Below, piece after piece: positions 22,298 through 32,249 of a stretch of 64,000 nt of DNA. Both the position numbers and the translations under genes were made by a program. The notes under the pieces were generated by a model that made no database searches, was not told the origin of the DNA, and saw only the letters and a program-made list of their open reading frames with translations. Numbering within the stretch: the stretch's first letter is position 1; each line of letters starts with the position of its first letter. Origin of the DNA: Aspidapion aeneum (lineage: Eukaryota; Arthropoda; Insecta; Coleoptera; Brentidae). The stretch spans positions 14,607,272 through 14,671,271 of the forward strand of contig OY755042.1 in the NCBI GenBank assembly GCA_963576565.1, read 5' to 3'.

Positions 22298-22782
22298 GCT
22301 GCCATTTAAAACAAAAACGGATATCTCATTCTAATCTAAGAAAAGATCTCCACAATTTATATGGTCGTAGATCGCCATTTTGGGCGAAAATTTAATCACT
22401 TTTTTACTGATTTACTGAGCTAGTATTCCCAAACTCTAGATTGTAAGTCAAAATTTTTGTAGGACAACTTTGGGTGGAGGTTTTTTGTACCTTGAGTGGA
22501 TTAACGAATGAAGTTTTGTAAGCGAGAATTGTTTCATGCATTTGCCACTTCTTTTTAACTTGGGTTTAATCTTTTTTAACGACAACATTTTTAGTTAGCT
22601 ACATTAAGCACTTGTGGGAAAATAATTTGTATCGAATGTATAAAACTGTATTTTTTTCTCGTTTAGAAGTGTTTGCAATTTCTGCTATGTCTGAAAAACT
22701 CGTCTAGCTGTATGTTTCATTAAGTATTGCAAAACTTAAACTTAAAACGGCTTTTAGATATTTGTTGCGGTATGTATATGTG
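22298..22782. other. unassigned intronic sequence
   Basis: AT-rich sequence between a Helitron-like copy and a TIR element. No gene, repeat end or hairpin that I could support. Confidence 0.4.
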
Positions 22783-23104
22783 CGCAGCCTTCGTAAACTA
22801 ACGAGCCACGAACCAGAAAAGGCAACATCGCAAATGGGCCGGCTGGTGGGCCGATATATACATGGGAAGATATAAACATCTGCTATTTGTTTTGATTGTA
22901 GTTTGGCGATTTTGTATTTTTTTTTTTGTAAAAACTAATAATCTGTGTTTAGGCGTGTTACATTTAATTTTTAAAGACAAACAAAACATTGATCTTTGGG
23001 CTTTTGTTTGTCTGGGATCCATAGGTAAGTACAGGAAGGATACATTGGTTATAAACTTTCGTTTTGAGGTACTGAGGATATTTTTTCTTTCTTAATATGT
23101 AGCT

Positions 23105-23605
23105 TAATTTACCGAATGCTGCACAGGCCACTCTTACTCGTCTCTTGATTTCAGCTGTTTGGTTTTCTTTTTTCAGTTTAATAATTTATCCCAGGTATAC
23201 ATATTCCTCTACTTGTTCTATTTTCTTTTAGACTAATTGATATCATCAGCATATCTTAGGTGGTTCAGAATTGTCCATTTACTTTGATGAATATTTCTTT
23301 CCAATCTAAGCTTTTAAAAACATCTTCTAGCGCCTGGTTAAATAATTTAGGGAATATTGTGTCACACAATTTCTGACACCTCTTCTTATGAGGATTAGCT
23401 TGGTTCCTCTGTGGATTTTGAATGATGTTGTTGCTTCACTATAATTATTGGCTATTATGTCTGTATATCTGCGATTTATTCGGCTATTAATTATACATGC
23501 TTTTACTGCCCAGTGCTCAATGCTATCGAAAGCTTTTTCGAAGTCTATAAACGCAATATATGTTTATATATTTCCATAGCCTACCTTTCCTCGATTTTTT
23601 TTCGC
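23105..23605 (-). pseudogene. RTE-clade RT fragment
   Basis: Reads AFIDFEKAFDSIEHWAVKAC, then YTDIIANNYSEATTSFK, RRGVR, then after a gap TILNHLRYADDI and an EEYVYLG-IIKLKKENQTAEI tail. The first RT catalytic aspartate block (FIDFEKAFDS) and the YADD active site are visible. The RTE/BovB/craft pattern is clear. Stops, frameshifts and an internal deletion show decay. It is embedded in the TIR element 22783-24301. Confidence 0.65.
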
Positions 23606-23698
23606 CTGTCGTCAGGATTTTCTCTTACAGGAGATTTGGGGTTTGACATATACTTGGGTTGAGATTCAAATAGCCGAGGTATTGCCCCATTGTTTAAC

Positions 23699-23963
23699 TT
23701 AGGGAATGTTAGCCACCTCCTTTTGTACTCCCTCTTTATCCCTAATTATCTCGGTTCTAACAACGTCACTTTTATCAAAATGTTTCCAACAAACCAGTGA
23801 AGATGCAGTCACAACATAATCTTCTCTGTGTATGGCCCGAAGACAAGCATTTTTTAGGTCATTTTCTTTTGGGAAGCTAAAAGTTGTTTGGTGACCCTCT
23901 TCATTAAACACAGATGTATACCTAGTTACTTTTCCAACCGGGAACACAACACTTTCACGGCAT
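23699..23963 (-). pseudogene. THAP zinc-finger domain remnant
   Basis: A candidate ATG at 23963-23961 begins M-P-stop-K-C-C-V-P-G-W-K-S-N-stop. It then runs open: FNEEGHQTTFSFPKENDLKN, AIHREDYVVTASSLVCWKHF, DKSDVV. This matches the C2CH THAP fold: first Cys present, second Cys replaced by Trp, final C-x2-H present as CWKH, and the Phe-Pro motif present. Two in-frame stops and the lost zinc ligand mean it cannot work as a DNA-binding domain. THAP domains occur at the N-terminus of P-element transposases. Confidence 0.65.
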
Positions 23964-24326
23964 GTTTAAAATTTAAAAAGAAAAACAGACAAAAAATTCC
24001 AAACAAAAACAAACATCTAACCTCACTTATTACCGGTGTACAAAAGGTCTTTTTTACACAGCTTTAATTAAGTAGGTAATTTAATTTTAAGTTCACCACA
24101 CATCTCACTAAAGCCAGAACAGTTTTTTTATTTGGTAACGCGATTTGAAATTTACTAAAAGTTAAAAAAAACATTATCTGCGCGGAAACGGCCAGTAACT
24201 AGCGTTGTAGGCGACGCGACGCACGTGGACGAAAATGATCGGCCCACCTGCTGTGTTGCCGTTTCTTCTGGTTCGTGGCTCGTTAGTTTAGAAAGGCTGC
24301 GATATGGGGGAATAAATTTTACATAC

Positions 24327-24511
24327 CTGTATACAATTTGAACTAAATGCATCAATATGACTGTCATCAACAAAATTAATACCATAAAGATTGATCACTC
24401 TTAAATTGGGTGTTGCTGACTTTAACTTGTGTACATTTATTACTTCGTAGACCTCTTCTTCTTCTTCTTCAACTTTTTCATATGTACCAATCAGATGTAA
24501 AATTTCTAAAC
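24327..24511 (-). CDS. F-box/LRR protein, third shared exon
   Basis: 185 bp; acceptor ATTTTTAG at 24519-24512 and donor CAG|GTATGT at 24326-24321. Two bases complete a glycine codon, then 61 codons leave phase 0. It encodes LEILHLIGTYEKVEEEEEEV, an acidic loop of six glutamates, then VINVHKLKSATPNLRVINLY and DDSHIDAFSSNCIQ. Leu/Ile spacing is LRR-like on both sides of the acidic insert. Confidence 0.9.
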
Positions 24512-24555
24512 CTAAAAATATCGGTAACATAATATTATCTTATGTCTTTCTTAAC

Positions 24556-24716
24556 TCGCACGGTAGGGGAAATTCCCCCCCTCCCCCTAAATCTCAAACT
24601 ATATTTGGTTTTTACACAAAGAATACACCTCTTGGTCAGTGTGCAACGTAGTTGTATGCAGTATTTATTATGATATCCCCCCCCCAAATAAAGTTCCTAG
24701 ATCTGCCCCTGCACAA
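24556..24716. repeat. short C-run MITE, homologous to 52488-52650
   Basis: A 'GGGGAAATTCCCCCCCTCCC' end, 'ATCTCAAACTATAT', 'ACCTCTTGGTCA', then a C-run and 'CTAGATCTGCCCCTGC'. The same blocks appear in reverse orientation at 52488-52650, so this is a dispersed element of about 160 bp. Confidence 0.5.
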
Positions 24717-24904
24717 CACAGAAAACTCTCCAGTAACCTCAACAATCACCAACCCGGATGACATTTAGTATTGTCTTAAAGGCAATATCTTTAAATCAAT
24801 AACACTTACTATTAAACGAATACCTAATTAACGTTTATTCAATATTAAATCATTTAAATCACTCAATGTTGTTATTAATTGATTTTTAATGAATTTTACA
24901 TGGA

Positions 24905-25645
24905 TCACAGCACGGTTTGTGCTATTGCGCTCCACTAACGCGAAAGCTTTTGATACAGTGGCACACCCAGTTCTATTGAAAAAATGGAACACATGGCCAT
25001 AAGGAATACTGAATCGAGAATTTTTGAATCATACCTTGAAGGTAGAACACAACATGTTAATATTGGGAAAGTCTTAATCCAGAAGGAATTAATGGAACTG
25101 TGGATGCCACAGGGCACAGTGCTGGGGCCGAGATTATTCTCCATATTATATTAACCATTTAACTAAAATCATAACAGAAGAAAAAGGTCTGCTATGCTGA
25201 CGATTCTGTCATACGGATAAAAGCAAAAACTTGTTAGGAAGTATATACGCAAGCCGAGAAACTATGGATGGGCCAATTTCCTAACCTTAAACAAAACCTT
25301 TTTTATTTAATTTCCTATGAATTTTAAAAAATATGCTGAACTGACAAGCATAAAGATACATAACTTTAGCTTTTTGAGCAAAAAATGAGGAAAGTGATCT
25401 ATAAGTTCTATAAACTACGAGAATTCATGCCAAAAAAATTGTTGAGAAATATATATCAAGTACTGATTGAATCAGTACTTAGCTATGGGGTGAGAACTTA
25501 GGGTATTGCTGGTAACACAACTCTGGCGAATCTAATTTTAGCTCAAAAATAAATTCTGATCAATAAAAAACCGAAAAGATATCCAACAAATGATTTATTT
25601 GATGAAATTAATGCATTGACAGTAAGAAATTTATATACATAATGT
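24905..25645 (+). pseudogene. non-LTR RT relic
   Basis: Translation in shifting frames gives AFDTVAHPVLLKKW, then IFESYLEGRTQHVNIGK, MPQGTVLGPRLFSI, a CYADDSV-like remnant and VLIESVLSYGV. These are the successive RT palm and thumb segments of a CR1/Jockey-type element. Many stops. It is antisense to the host gene in the intron between shared exons 2 and 3. Confidence 0.6.
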
Positions 25646-25715
25646 CCTTAAGTATATGAAAATAAACAAAAAATATATACAAATTTCTCACCATAATACT
25701 AGGTCTCTATAAGTT

Positions 25716-26447
25716 CCCAGGTAGCAAGGGGTCATCAGATGACGTCTTTTTTTCGTCGAAAAGTGGTCATTTGGATGACCAGTAGGTCATCTACCAAAAA
25801 ATGTTGTCTTTAAGGCGTCAGTTACTTGACGTCTTTTCGTAGTGTAGTTTTTGACGTCTGAAAAACGTCATATATTGGTCACTACCCACACTGCACACTT
25901 TGTCCAAGGGACATACACTCATACTTACATAGATGGTGCCCCAGTCAGTACTTGACCGGATTTATACGGAATGTGGGGGTACGTATGTAAAATAAATTAA
26001 ATATTAAATCAAGACAAACTTCGAGGCTTCTTTCGCTTCAAGGTGGAGATGTGTAAGACTAGGTATAGGTCTATTTTGATCTGTACCTCACAGACGAACA
26101 CCGCTGTACCTGTTCCAGTACTTCCAGGTCTAAGTCACAGAAGAGTCAGTCACCTTCTGTGTCTAAGTTTCCTTCAGTGTTCTAAACTGCAGGGAATATT
26201 TCATATATTCAGACCAGTTTAAAAAAAAGTCATAAATAGGTTTGTGTCTGTGTGTGTGTCTGATGTTCTGATTTGGTCCCAAATACGTCATATTGCTGAC
26301 GTCTTTAAAACGTCTAAAAATGACGTCATTTTGGGTGTGTCTTTTGAACGTCATTTGAAGGTCATTTACACGTCAGGTTAGAGACGTCAATGGTCATTAA
26401 AAATGACCTGTTTTTGACGTTTAAAAAACGTGACCTTGCTACCTGGG
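25716..26447. mobile_element. GACGTC-rich TIR element, complete copy (732 bp)
   Basis: Ends CCCAGGTAGCAAGGGGTCAT and CGTGACCTTGCTACCTGGG are inverted repeats. Subterminal zones are filled with GACGTC, AACGTC and GGTCAT words in both orientations. The middle is unique and shared with 4620-5180. No transposase. I cannot define a target duplication with confidence. Confidence 0.65.
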
Positions 26448-28131
26448 TTATAATCAGTTAATAGTTAATAGGGTAGAATTTTCAGTAAATTAATTATTAA
26501 TAGTTCACTATTAAAACCACGTAATTAGCGCCAGTCCTGTAGGAGTGGTAAGACTGTATTTTGCGCATACCTATGTACTAGAAAAGCGGCATCTTATGTT
26601 ATATTCCTATTTGTATATAATAGAAGGGCGTATAAGAAAACAAAACCATGTAAGCAGTTGTCTTTGTCGTACGCGTAGAAAACGAATAAAAATTTATTGA
26701 CTGTCGGTCTTGATTTGACCCGAGAGCAGGGTCCCTTTCGCGGCTCTTTGCGTTCCACAAGGTAGATACATTTGCGTCCCTCGTTAGGTAAAATATAGTG
26801 GGGGGGGTCAATGCATGCAAGCTCAATGCGAGAAATTCCGTTCGCGCCATTTAGCCTTGAAATAAGCAGTCTGTTCGATTACCTACATACGCGTTTCACA
26901 ATGACGTGCCAGAAAGAAGTTTCGGTTTCGGTAAAGGATATTGCCACGGCCGTTAAAACTATACAGTTGTATTGTATTGTATAGTGTGTTTTTTGATTAA
27001 CAAAAAGTTTTCTTCCCAGAGTTTTAATGAAAATATAAATAGGTATCATAAATAACGCTAAGCTAAAGCAAGACATTCAAGTTTTCCGAAAACTTAAAAG
27101 GATAGAAAATACAAATAAGCAAGTTTAAAAAAATTGCTTTCCTTGTTTCAAATTTTATCGGACGCCCCTGATAACTATTCCATTCAAGATTTTAATCCAA
27201 GTATAGTTTTTGCAAAGTCAGTTGTACAAAGGTTAAAGCCGACCATCGGCATATCCTTTAAGAAAGTGACATGGGCGGCGGTAGATATACTCATGAAAAT
27301 TATTTCATTTAATTATGGCGTAAACTAATGAAATAAAAATAGATAATAAAACTTTCTATTCCACACCTGCAGGTCCCAAAACGAACACCTGAAAGCAATT
27401 AAAAGCGCATCTCAAAAAAATCTGCCAATCAGGTACCGTCTATCCACCTGTGCTGGGTCGGTCAGAAAACAAATACTTTGTACTCGGACCGCCAAGAGCC
27501 TTTTCTCTGTCGGTAGGGTTGAAATTATACCAGGAAGATTTTATATGAATTTGGATAACTTTTTCAGGTGACTTTGCAAAAACTATACTTCTAAGTATTT
27601 GAAGTCTATTTGAAATGATTCTTTACAGTTTGGTAGAGAATCGACATAACAACCAAAAGGTTTATTTAGTTTTTTAAATATGTATAATTACGCAAATCAT
27701 TTTAATATACCTGTTTTGGCTTTTCTTTTTATTACTTTTTGAAATATCTTGCTGGTCAATAAGTTTTTTAAAATCGTGTTTAAAGCTTTTTAAAAAATTA
27801 ATTTTGGAATAAGAACTTTTTAAAAAAATAGTTTTTTTAAACAGTGAGTTTTGTGGAAAAAATACACATTACATACTCTTCTCTCTCTTTGTATGACCGC
27901 CGATAGTATTTTAGGGAAGCTTAACATTTAAATTTTACTTTAATACTGATTATGGATCAATAGATTGCCAAAAATATTACTATATTAGAATAAACTAAAA
28001 TAATTAAAAATTTTTTCTTAATTATTCATTTTATTAAAAAACAAAGTAAAATGCAAGGTTAAAGGTTAGTACTTTGGTTTAAGGACTGCAAGACTCCTAA
28101 ATACCTCGGGCTCTTCTTAAATGTCCCTTAC

Positions 28132-28358
28132 CGTTGATAAAATTATAAATTTTTCTCATAAACCCTTCCATGAATATTACTTCAGACAGGCAAATACATA
28201 AATATTTTAATTTTGTGGGAAACGCTTGCAGTTCACTGAAGTCGTGAAGTTGCATGGCTGTGGAAAAGTCAAGCAACATGTGGGTAAGATTGGGACATTT
28301 GTTTGCTAACTCGTGCAGAACGGTATGTGTTATGAGTTCAATTGGCAGTTCAATGTAC
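28132..28358 (-). CDS. F-box/LRR protein, second shared exon
   Basis: 227 bp; acceptor TTCTTTTAG at 28367-28359 and donor G|GTAAGG at 28131-28126. The first base completes an arginine codon split from the F-box exon, and the last base starts the glycine completed in the next exon. It encodes YIELPIELITHTVLHELANK, CPNLTHMLLDFSTAMQL and then LKYLCICLSEVIFMEGFMRK with YNFIN. LRR pattern with an N-x-T-H-M-L-L-D-F-S strand. Confidence 0.92.
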
Positions 28359-29184
28359 CTAAAAGAAAACTTTTTTTATGAAAATAATACTACATTTTTT
28401 TTAATTTAAAGTTTGAAGTTTTGGCTTTTTTGGAGAATATTTATTAGTGAAAACTCTACATCAACAACCGACGTTTCGGCCCTAGATTAATTCAGAAAGT
28501 GGACGTGATCAAAAAAATTTCATATTACATTTTTTTTGTTTATAAATCGTAGAAATAATTTTAAAAAAAGGAGTTTATCGATATCAAAAGCCAACGTTTC
28601 GACACCTTCATGGTCAAATTATCACAGGATTCAATGCTCAGAAGCTAAAGTTTTGCATAAGGAGTCGCATTGGAAAACGAAAGTTTGTTGAAGCTGCGTT
28701 TTACCAAAGATCTGGAAACCACTCCTTAAGGAAAACAAGCATGTTAGGATTTAAAAGGGTGCGGGCCGTCACACCTGACTGCACACCCAATTAGTTAGAG
28801 ATACTTACTAACCGAAACGTCGTGTTAAAAATAAATAAAGACAATGGAATTGCGAAATTTTGTTTCTAGATTTCATGTATTACATTACATTATGAAGAAC
28901 ATAGCATGGGTCTAAGCATAGTCTAAATTCAAAATTTGGCAACATAAAACAAGTAGGACAAGTACGCGAAATTGCTATGTCGTTTAAATAGTTGAGATCA
29001 AAGTATAGCCAAGTTCTCACTAGGTTGTATAGTTTTCCAGGGTGAAGGTTTCTACTCATAATGTGAAAAGAAAAGTCCGATGTTCCTTCACAAAAATGTA
29101 ATGTAATAAACGTAATAAGTGAAGGAACTTTTTTTTCTCACTAGTTTTTTAAACTTGGCTATTGTGGCTGCATTATTCTAATCC

Positions 29185-29443
29185 GGCTACTCACTACGCG
29201 TTACTTGCCAAGTACTTGCAAGTTTAGCGAGTAGTGTGTAGGGGAACCCGCACTGACTTGAAGAGTTACTTGCACTTCCCATAGCTTGTCATAAATCGGG
29301 TGCAAGTAAATGGAAATGAACTGACACTTTCAAGTAGGCACTAAATGTGTATAATTTACTAGCACGTGACTTGGAAGTCGACAATTACTTGCCAAGTATA
29401 TTCCAAGTCAAATAACTTGGCAACTCCCGCATAGTGAGTAGCC
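29185..29443. mobile_element. CAAGTA-rich MITE, ~260 bp
   Basis: Ends GGCTACTCACTACGCG and CGCATAGTGAGTAGCC are inverted repeats. The interior repeats ACTTGCCAAGTA, TTGCAAGT, ACTTGGAAGT and ACTTGGCAA about ten times in both orientations, so the whole can fold on itself. No clear target duplication. Possibly hAT-type. Confidence 0.6.
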
Positions 29444-29569
29444 TGCTTTAACTAGTAGGTAGATAAATCAGTTTGATGGTAATAGACCACTCATTATAGA
29501 ATTTTAGCTTGGTGTAGTCGCGATTATGACATATGTTAACATATGAGTCCTACAAACAAATTTGAGGTT

Positions 29570-29906
29570 TCCCCCCGCCATGCCATCTTGGTTTTAGTGT
29601 GCACAAAAACGGTTTTTTTACTGTACGTTTTAGAAACAAAAGTTGAAGAACTTAAAATTTCCTACATATTTTGTACGTTTTTTTCAGACGAACGGTTTTC
29701 GAGTTACGACGCCATTTTGGATTTTGACCAATTTTTTTTTAGTGGCCTTTAACTTCGAAACCATTTGTCTGACAAAAAAACGTGCAATAGCCTTTTTGTA
29801 GTAAATTTTATTTATTGTCTTCAAATTTTGTCTAAAACTTGTCCAGGGACCAAATAATTAAAAAAAAAACTTTTCGTGCACACTAAATCCAAAATGGCGT
29901 GGGGAG
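29570..29906. repeat. short TIR repeat with CGCCATTTTGG ends
   Basis: 'CCCGCCATGCCATCTTGGTTTTAGTGTGCAC' (two halves) near 29575-29604 is the inverse of 'GTGCACACTAAATCCAAAATGGCGTG' near 29876-29902. The inner block 'CGCCATTTTGGATTTTGACC' with 'AGTGGCCTTTAACTT' recurs at about 57850-57900, so this is a dispersed element. Confidence 0.55.
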
Positions 29907-30216
29907 CCGGTCCCCATCAAGGTCGAAAACTCAATTTTTTTTAGGACTCCAATGTAAACAACATAAATCAAAATCGCGACAACACCACCTTTGCAAGCTG
30001 CCTGGGTCTTTTTTTCGCTCTTATGTCTGGCCTATTTCCAAACTGTTAGAAATGTTTATTTTGACCTGTATTTTGGAGAACTTGTCTATATTAGTTCTCT
30101 CGATTCACTTTACTGAAGAATATTTTGCTTTTTAAATGAAATGGTTGTGTCATGATTAAACTCATTCTAGGTATTGATGACTCTTGTTTATTTTAAAAAG
30201 ATTTTTAATAACCTAC

Positions 30217-30440
30217 CTAAGTGATGGTCCAAATCGAATACTTATTAGTGCCAGCAAAGCTTCCAAAGATCCTACATGGAGACCTGATATTTCCGGACGA
30301 AGGGAAACATTTTTCCAGAGTCGAGTATCGTAGGCTATGATTCGCCATCTTTTGCAAACTCGAGCCATGCGACATATTTCTTTATGTGAAAGGTAACTGA
30401 AGATATGAAGCAAGACTTTATCTGGAAGCTTTTCTACTGT
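30217..30440 (-). CDS. F-box/LRR protein, F-box exon
   Basis: Substrate-receptor subunit of an SCF (SKP1-CUL1-F-box) ubiquitin ligase, by family. 224 bp, phase 0 in and phase 2 out; acceptor GATTTTAG at 30448-30441 and donor AG|GTAGGT at 30216-30211. It starts TVEKLPDKVLLHIFSYLSHK and continues EICRMARVCKRWRIIAYDTR with LWKNVSL. This is a canonical F-box: LPDKVLLHIFSYL, then R-x3-V-C-K-R-W and LW. It is followed by HVGSLEALLALISIRFGPSL at the start of the LRRs. The other seven shared exons add about ten LRR-like units, giving 483 residues from here to the stop. It may be the insect FipoQ-type F-box protein, from memory and unchecked, so I give no symbol. Confidence 0.95.
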
Positions 30441-30477
30441 CTAAAATCAAAAGTATAAACTTATTTTATATGAACGG

Positions 30478-31080
30478 AAAGTTTAGTAAGTACCCGTGAA
30501 TAAAGAAAACAACAATTTTTCGTGGCTAAACGGGTATAAAAAGATTTTAATCTATAAAAAAAAATTCTATAAAAATCTTTCTATACCCGCTTAGCTAGGA
30601 AAAATTGTTGTTTTCTTTATTCACAGGTACTAAACTTTACGTTTATAGTATTTTTGGCTCACACTCCGCTGTCCCGACATAAAACCTCGCGAAGCCGGTA
30701 AAAATGCAATATGCATTGATCTGACCTTTACGCCACGGTCATGAATACTGTTTTTCACTTCATCTGCCTGCCTTTTGTTTTTAGTCTGGTAATTTTTTTG
30801 TATTTGGTAGATGTCGCTACTTGTGTAAAAAACATACGAATATCGTAAGATGAGATTTATATACCGTCTATTTAGCTTTAAAAAAGTGTCACATTGACCA
30901 TGCAGTGTCCTGAAGAGTCCCTTAACAACGAAACAGTTCACTGTCAACAATTATTAGGTGTTCATTAGATCTTGGACCCCCGTGGGTGCCCAGCTCTCGA
31001 GCTGCCCGCGGAAAAATACAAGAGTAACAAAATTTTTCTATACCCGCTTAGCCACGAAAAATTGTTGTTTTGTTATTTTA
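30478..31080 (+). repeat. diverged single unit of the hammerhead satellite
   Basis: 30640-31075 aligns along the 520-bp unit. Shared blocks are 'AAAATGCAATATGCATTGAT', 'CCTGCCTTTTGTTTTTAG', 'GGTAGATGTCGCTACTTGTG', 'TTATTAGGTGTTCATTAGAT', 'CTTGGACCCCCGTG' and 'TTAGCCACGAAAAATTG'. 30478-30642 is a hairpin of the unit end (GTGGCTAAACGGGTATAAAA versus TTCTATACCCGCTTAGC). As in the big array, copies meet head to head. Begins 40 bp from the F-box exon. Confidence 0.7.
30904..30951 (+). ncRNA. decayed hammerhead motif
   Basis: Core CUGAAGA and GAA survive, and stem III is ACAG/CUGU, fully paired (the G-U pair of the array copies is A-U here). Stem II is broken (GUCC against CAAC) and stem I has a mismatch at its base. 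Probably inactive, but it supports common descent with the array. Confidence 0.6.
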
Positions 31081-31109
31081 TATATTTTGTATATTATTAT
31101 AAAATATAG

Positions 31110-31460
31110 TATATTTACTAATAAGCGCGGAAAGTGCCACTTTTCCGCACGCGATTACAGTTATTGAACCGAACCGAACCAACGTGAAGTTCGGCCAGTA
31201 ATCAAGTGCGGAAAAGAAACTTTTGGCAAGAATTAGGAACACCATTTTTCTTCGAGCGCGTGGAAAACATAAAAAAGTCAAAATATATAAAAACGTTTTA
31301 TAAATTCGCAGGTTTTGTATGCAACATACGATTTTCCAGATCGCTGTCCTGCAGATAAAGCAGTAAAACCTTTACAATTCTTGAAAACTAATTCAAAGTT
31401 GGTACTTTCAAAACTAAGATGCGTTCAGAAAAGTGACCCTTTCCGCACGCTCCTAGAAAA
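31110..31460. repeat. GTGCGGAAAA / TTTTCCGCACGC inverted-motif cluster
   Basis: Repeated words GCGCGGAAAGTGCCACTTTTCCGCACGC (as two half-sites at 31122-31151), AGTGCGGAAAAG, GAGCGCGTGGAAAAC and CTTTCCGCACGC, in both orientations. Resembles the cluster at 13560-13790. No gene. Confidence 0.4.
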
Positions 31461-32153
31461 AATATTTAAGTTCAAAACATTTTTGTAATTGAGCAGATCT
31501 GCCTAGTAGTATACAGGGTGTTTTTGGAAAATTTTTGAACACATTGATTTTCTAAAGCCCGCACATTTTTCGAGCATATTTTGAATAGGGAAATTTGTCT
31601 AAAAGTTTTTAAATGTAACACGGACCGATAAAATAAAATTTAAGTAAGAAAAATATTTAAATAATAAAAGAAGAAAAAACAATTATTTCAAAATATTTCT
31701 TTCTTTTCTTCTTTCTAATAAAAAGTAAATCGATGTGATACGGCATTTTTTTTAAATAAATGTTTTCTTCAGGGTAACTTTGGATCTAAATATCTTCTCT
31801 TTTTTCTACAAAAGCTAATTAATAAGTACGATCGAATCAACATAGATTTTTTAAATTTTTACACGGTTGTAAAGAGATTCACGAGAGGTAAAGTTTACCC
31901 CTCCCAAGAGTGTCTGCTGCAAAAATTTCAAGAAAGCAAAATTTGATCTTCTACAATTTCCTGGATCCTCGATGCGACGCTGCAGTCATTAGTAAATAGT
32001 CGATGGCGGAAGGTGAGACTAATAGAAAAAGCCCCCCCCCCCATGAAAATAAATTTCTGCGCTCCTGAATAAAGGATGTTATAGCTACCAATCGAAATTC
32101 CGTTTCAAACTATTCGTTATTAGGTATTTAAATGCGTTTAAAACAGGTCTTAC

Positions 32154-32249
32154 AGTTCCTGCAAATGGACTCGCTCCAGTTCCGTCTGTCAGGTAAACCT
32201 GGGATGCTTCTAGGGCCATTTGACCCCAAATATCAGGGTTTATATTCAT
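32154..32249 (-). CDS. candidate alternative first coding exon (isoform b) of the F-box/LRR gene
   Basis: ATG at 32249-32247 in the context AAAATGA, 32 codons, donor ACT|GTAAGA at 32153-32148, phase 0. This joins the F-box exon in frame and gives a 515-aa protein. It encodes MNINPDIWGQMALEASQVYL and TDGTGASPFAGT, with no stop and good composition. The frame stays open for about 22 codons into the intron, so an unspliced reading is possible. The upstream 150 bp is AT-rich with no clear core promoter. Alternative to the 58.4/43.5 kb pair, or an unrelated exon. Confidence 0.6.

Larger units (their letters stand above)
22783..24301 (-). mobile_element. P-like TIR element with THAP remnant, ~1.5 kb
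   Basis: TIRs: CGCAGCCTTCGTAAACTAAC at 22783 and its imperfect complement ending GAAAGGCTGCG at 24301. Similarity continues about 70 bp inward ('GAGCCACGAACCAGAA', 'ATCGGCCCACC'). Outside, ATATGTG and ATATGGG may be a worn 7-8 bp duplication, near the 8 bp of P elements. Inside lie a THAP zinc-finger remnant and an RTE-type RT fragment. It ends 25 bp from the donor of shared exon 3. P-like assignment rests on THAP plus TIR and is not proven. Confidence 0.6.
24512..28131 (-). other. intron 2-3 interval
   Basis: 3.6-kb intron between the second and third shared exons. It contains a C-run MITE (24556-24716), an RT relic (24905-25645) and a GACGTC TIR element (25716-26447). 26450-28130 holds no recognised repeat. 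A somewhat GC-richer patch at 26640-26860 has no ORF I trust. Confidence 0.55.
28359..30216 (-). other. intron 1-2 interval
   Basis: 1.9-kb intron between the F-box exon and the next. It contains two 'CGTTTCGGCCC/CGTTTCGACAC' islands (about 28470 and 28590) with 'CCGAAACGTCG' at 28806, a possible decayed Penelope or CR1-type end. It also contains a MITE (29185-29443) and a hairpin repeat (29570-29906). Confidence 0.5.
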
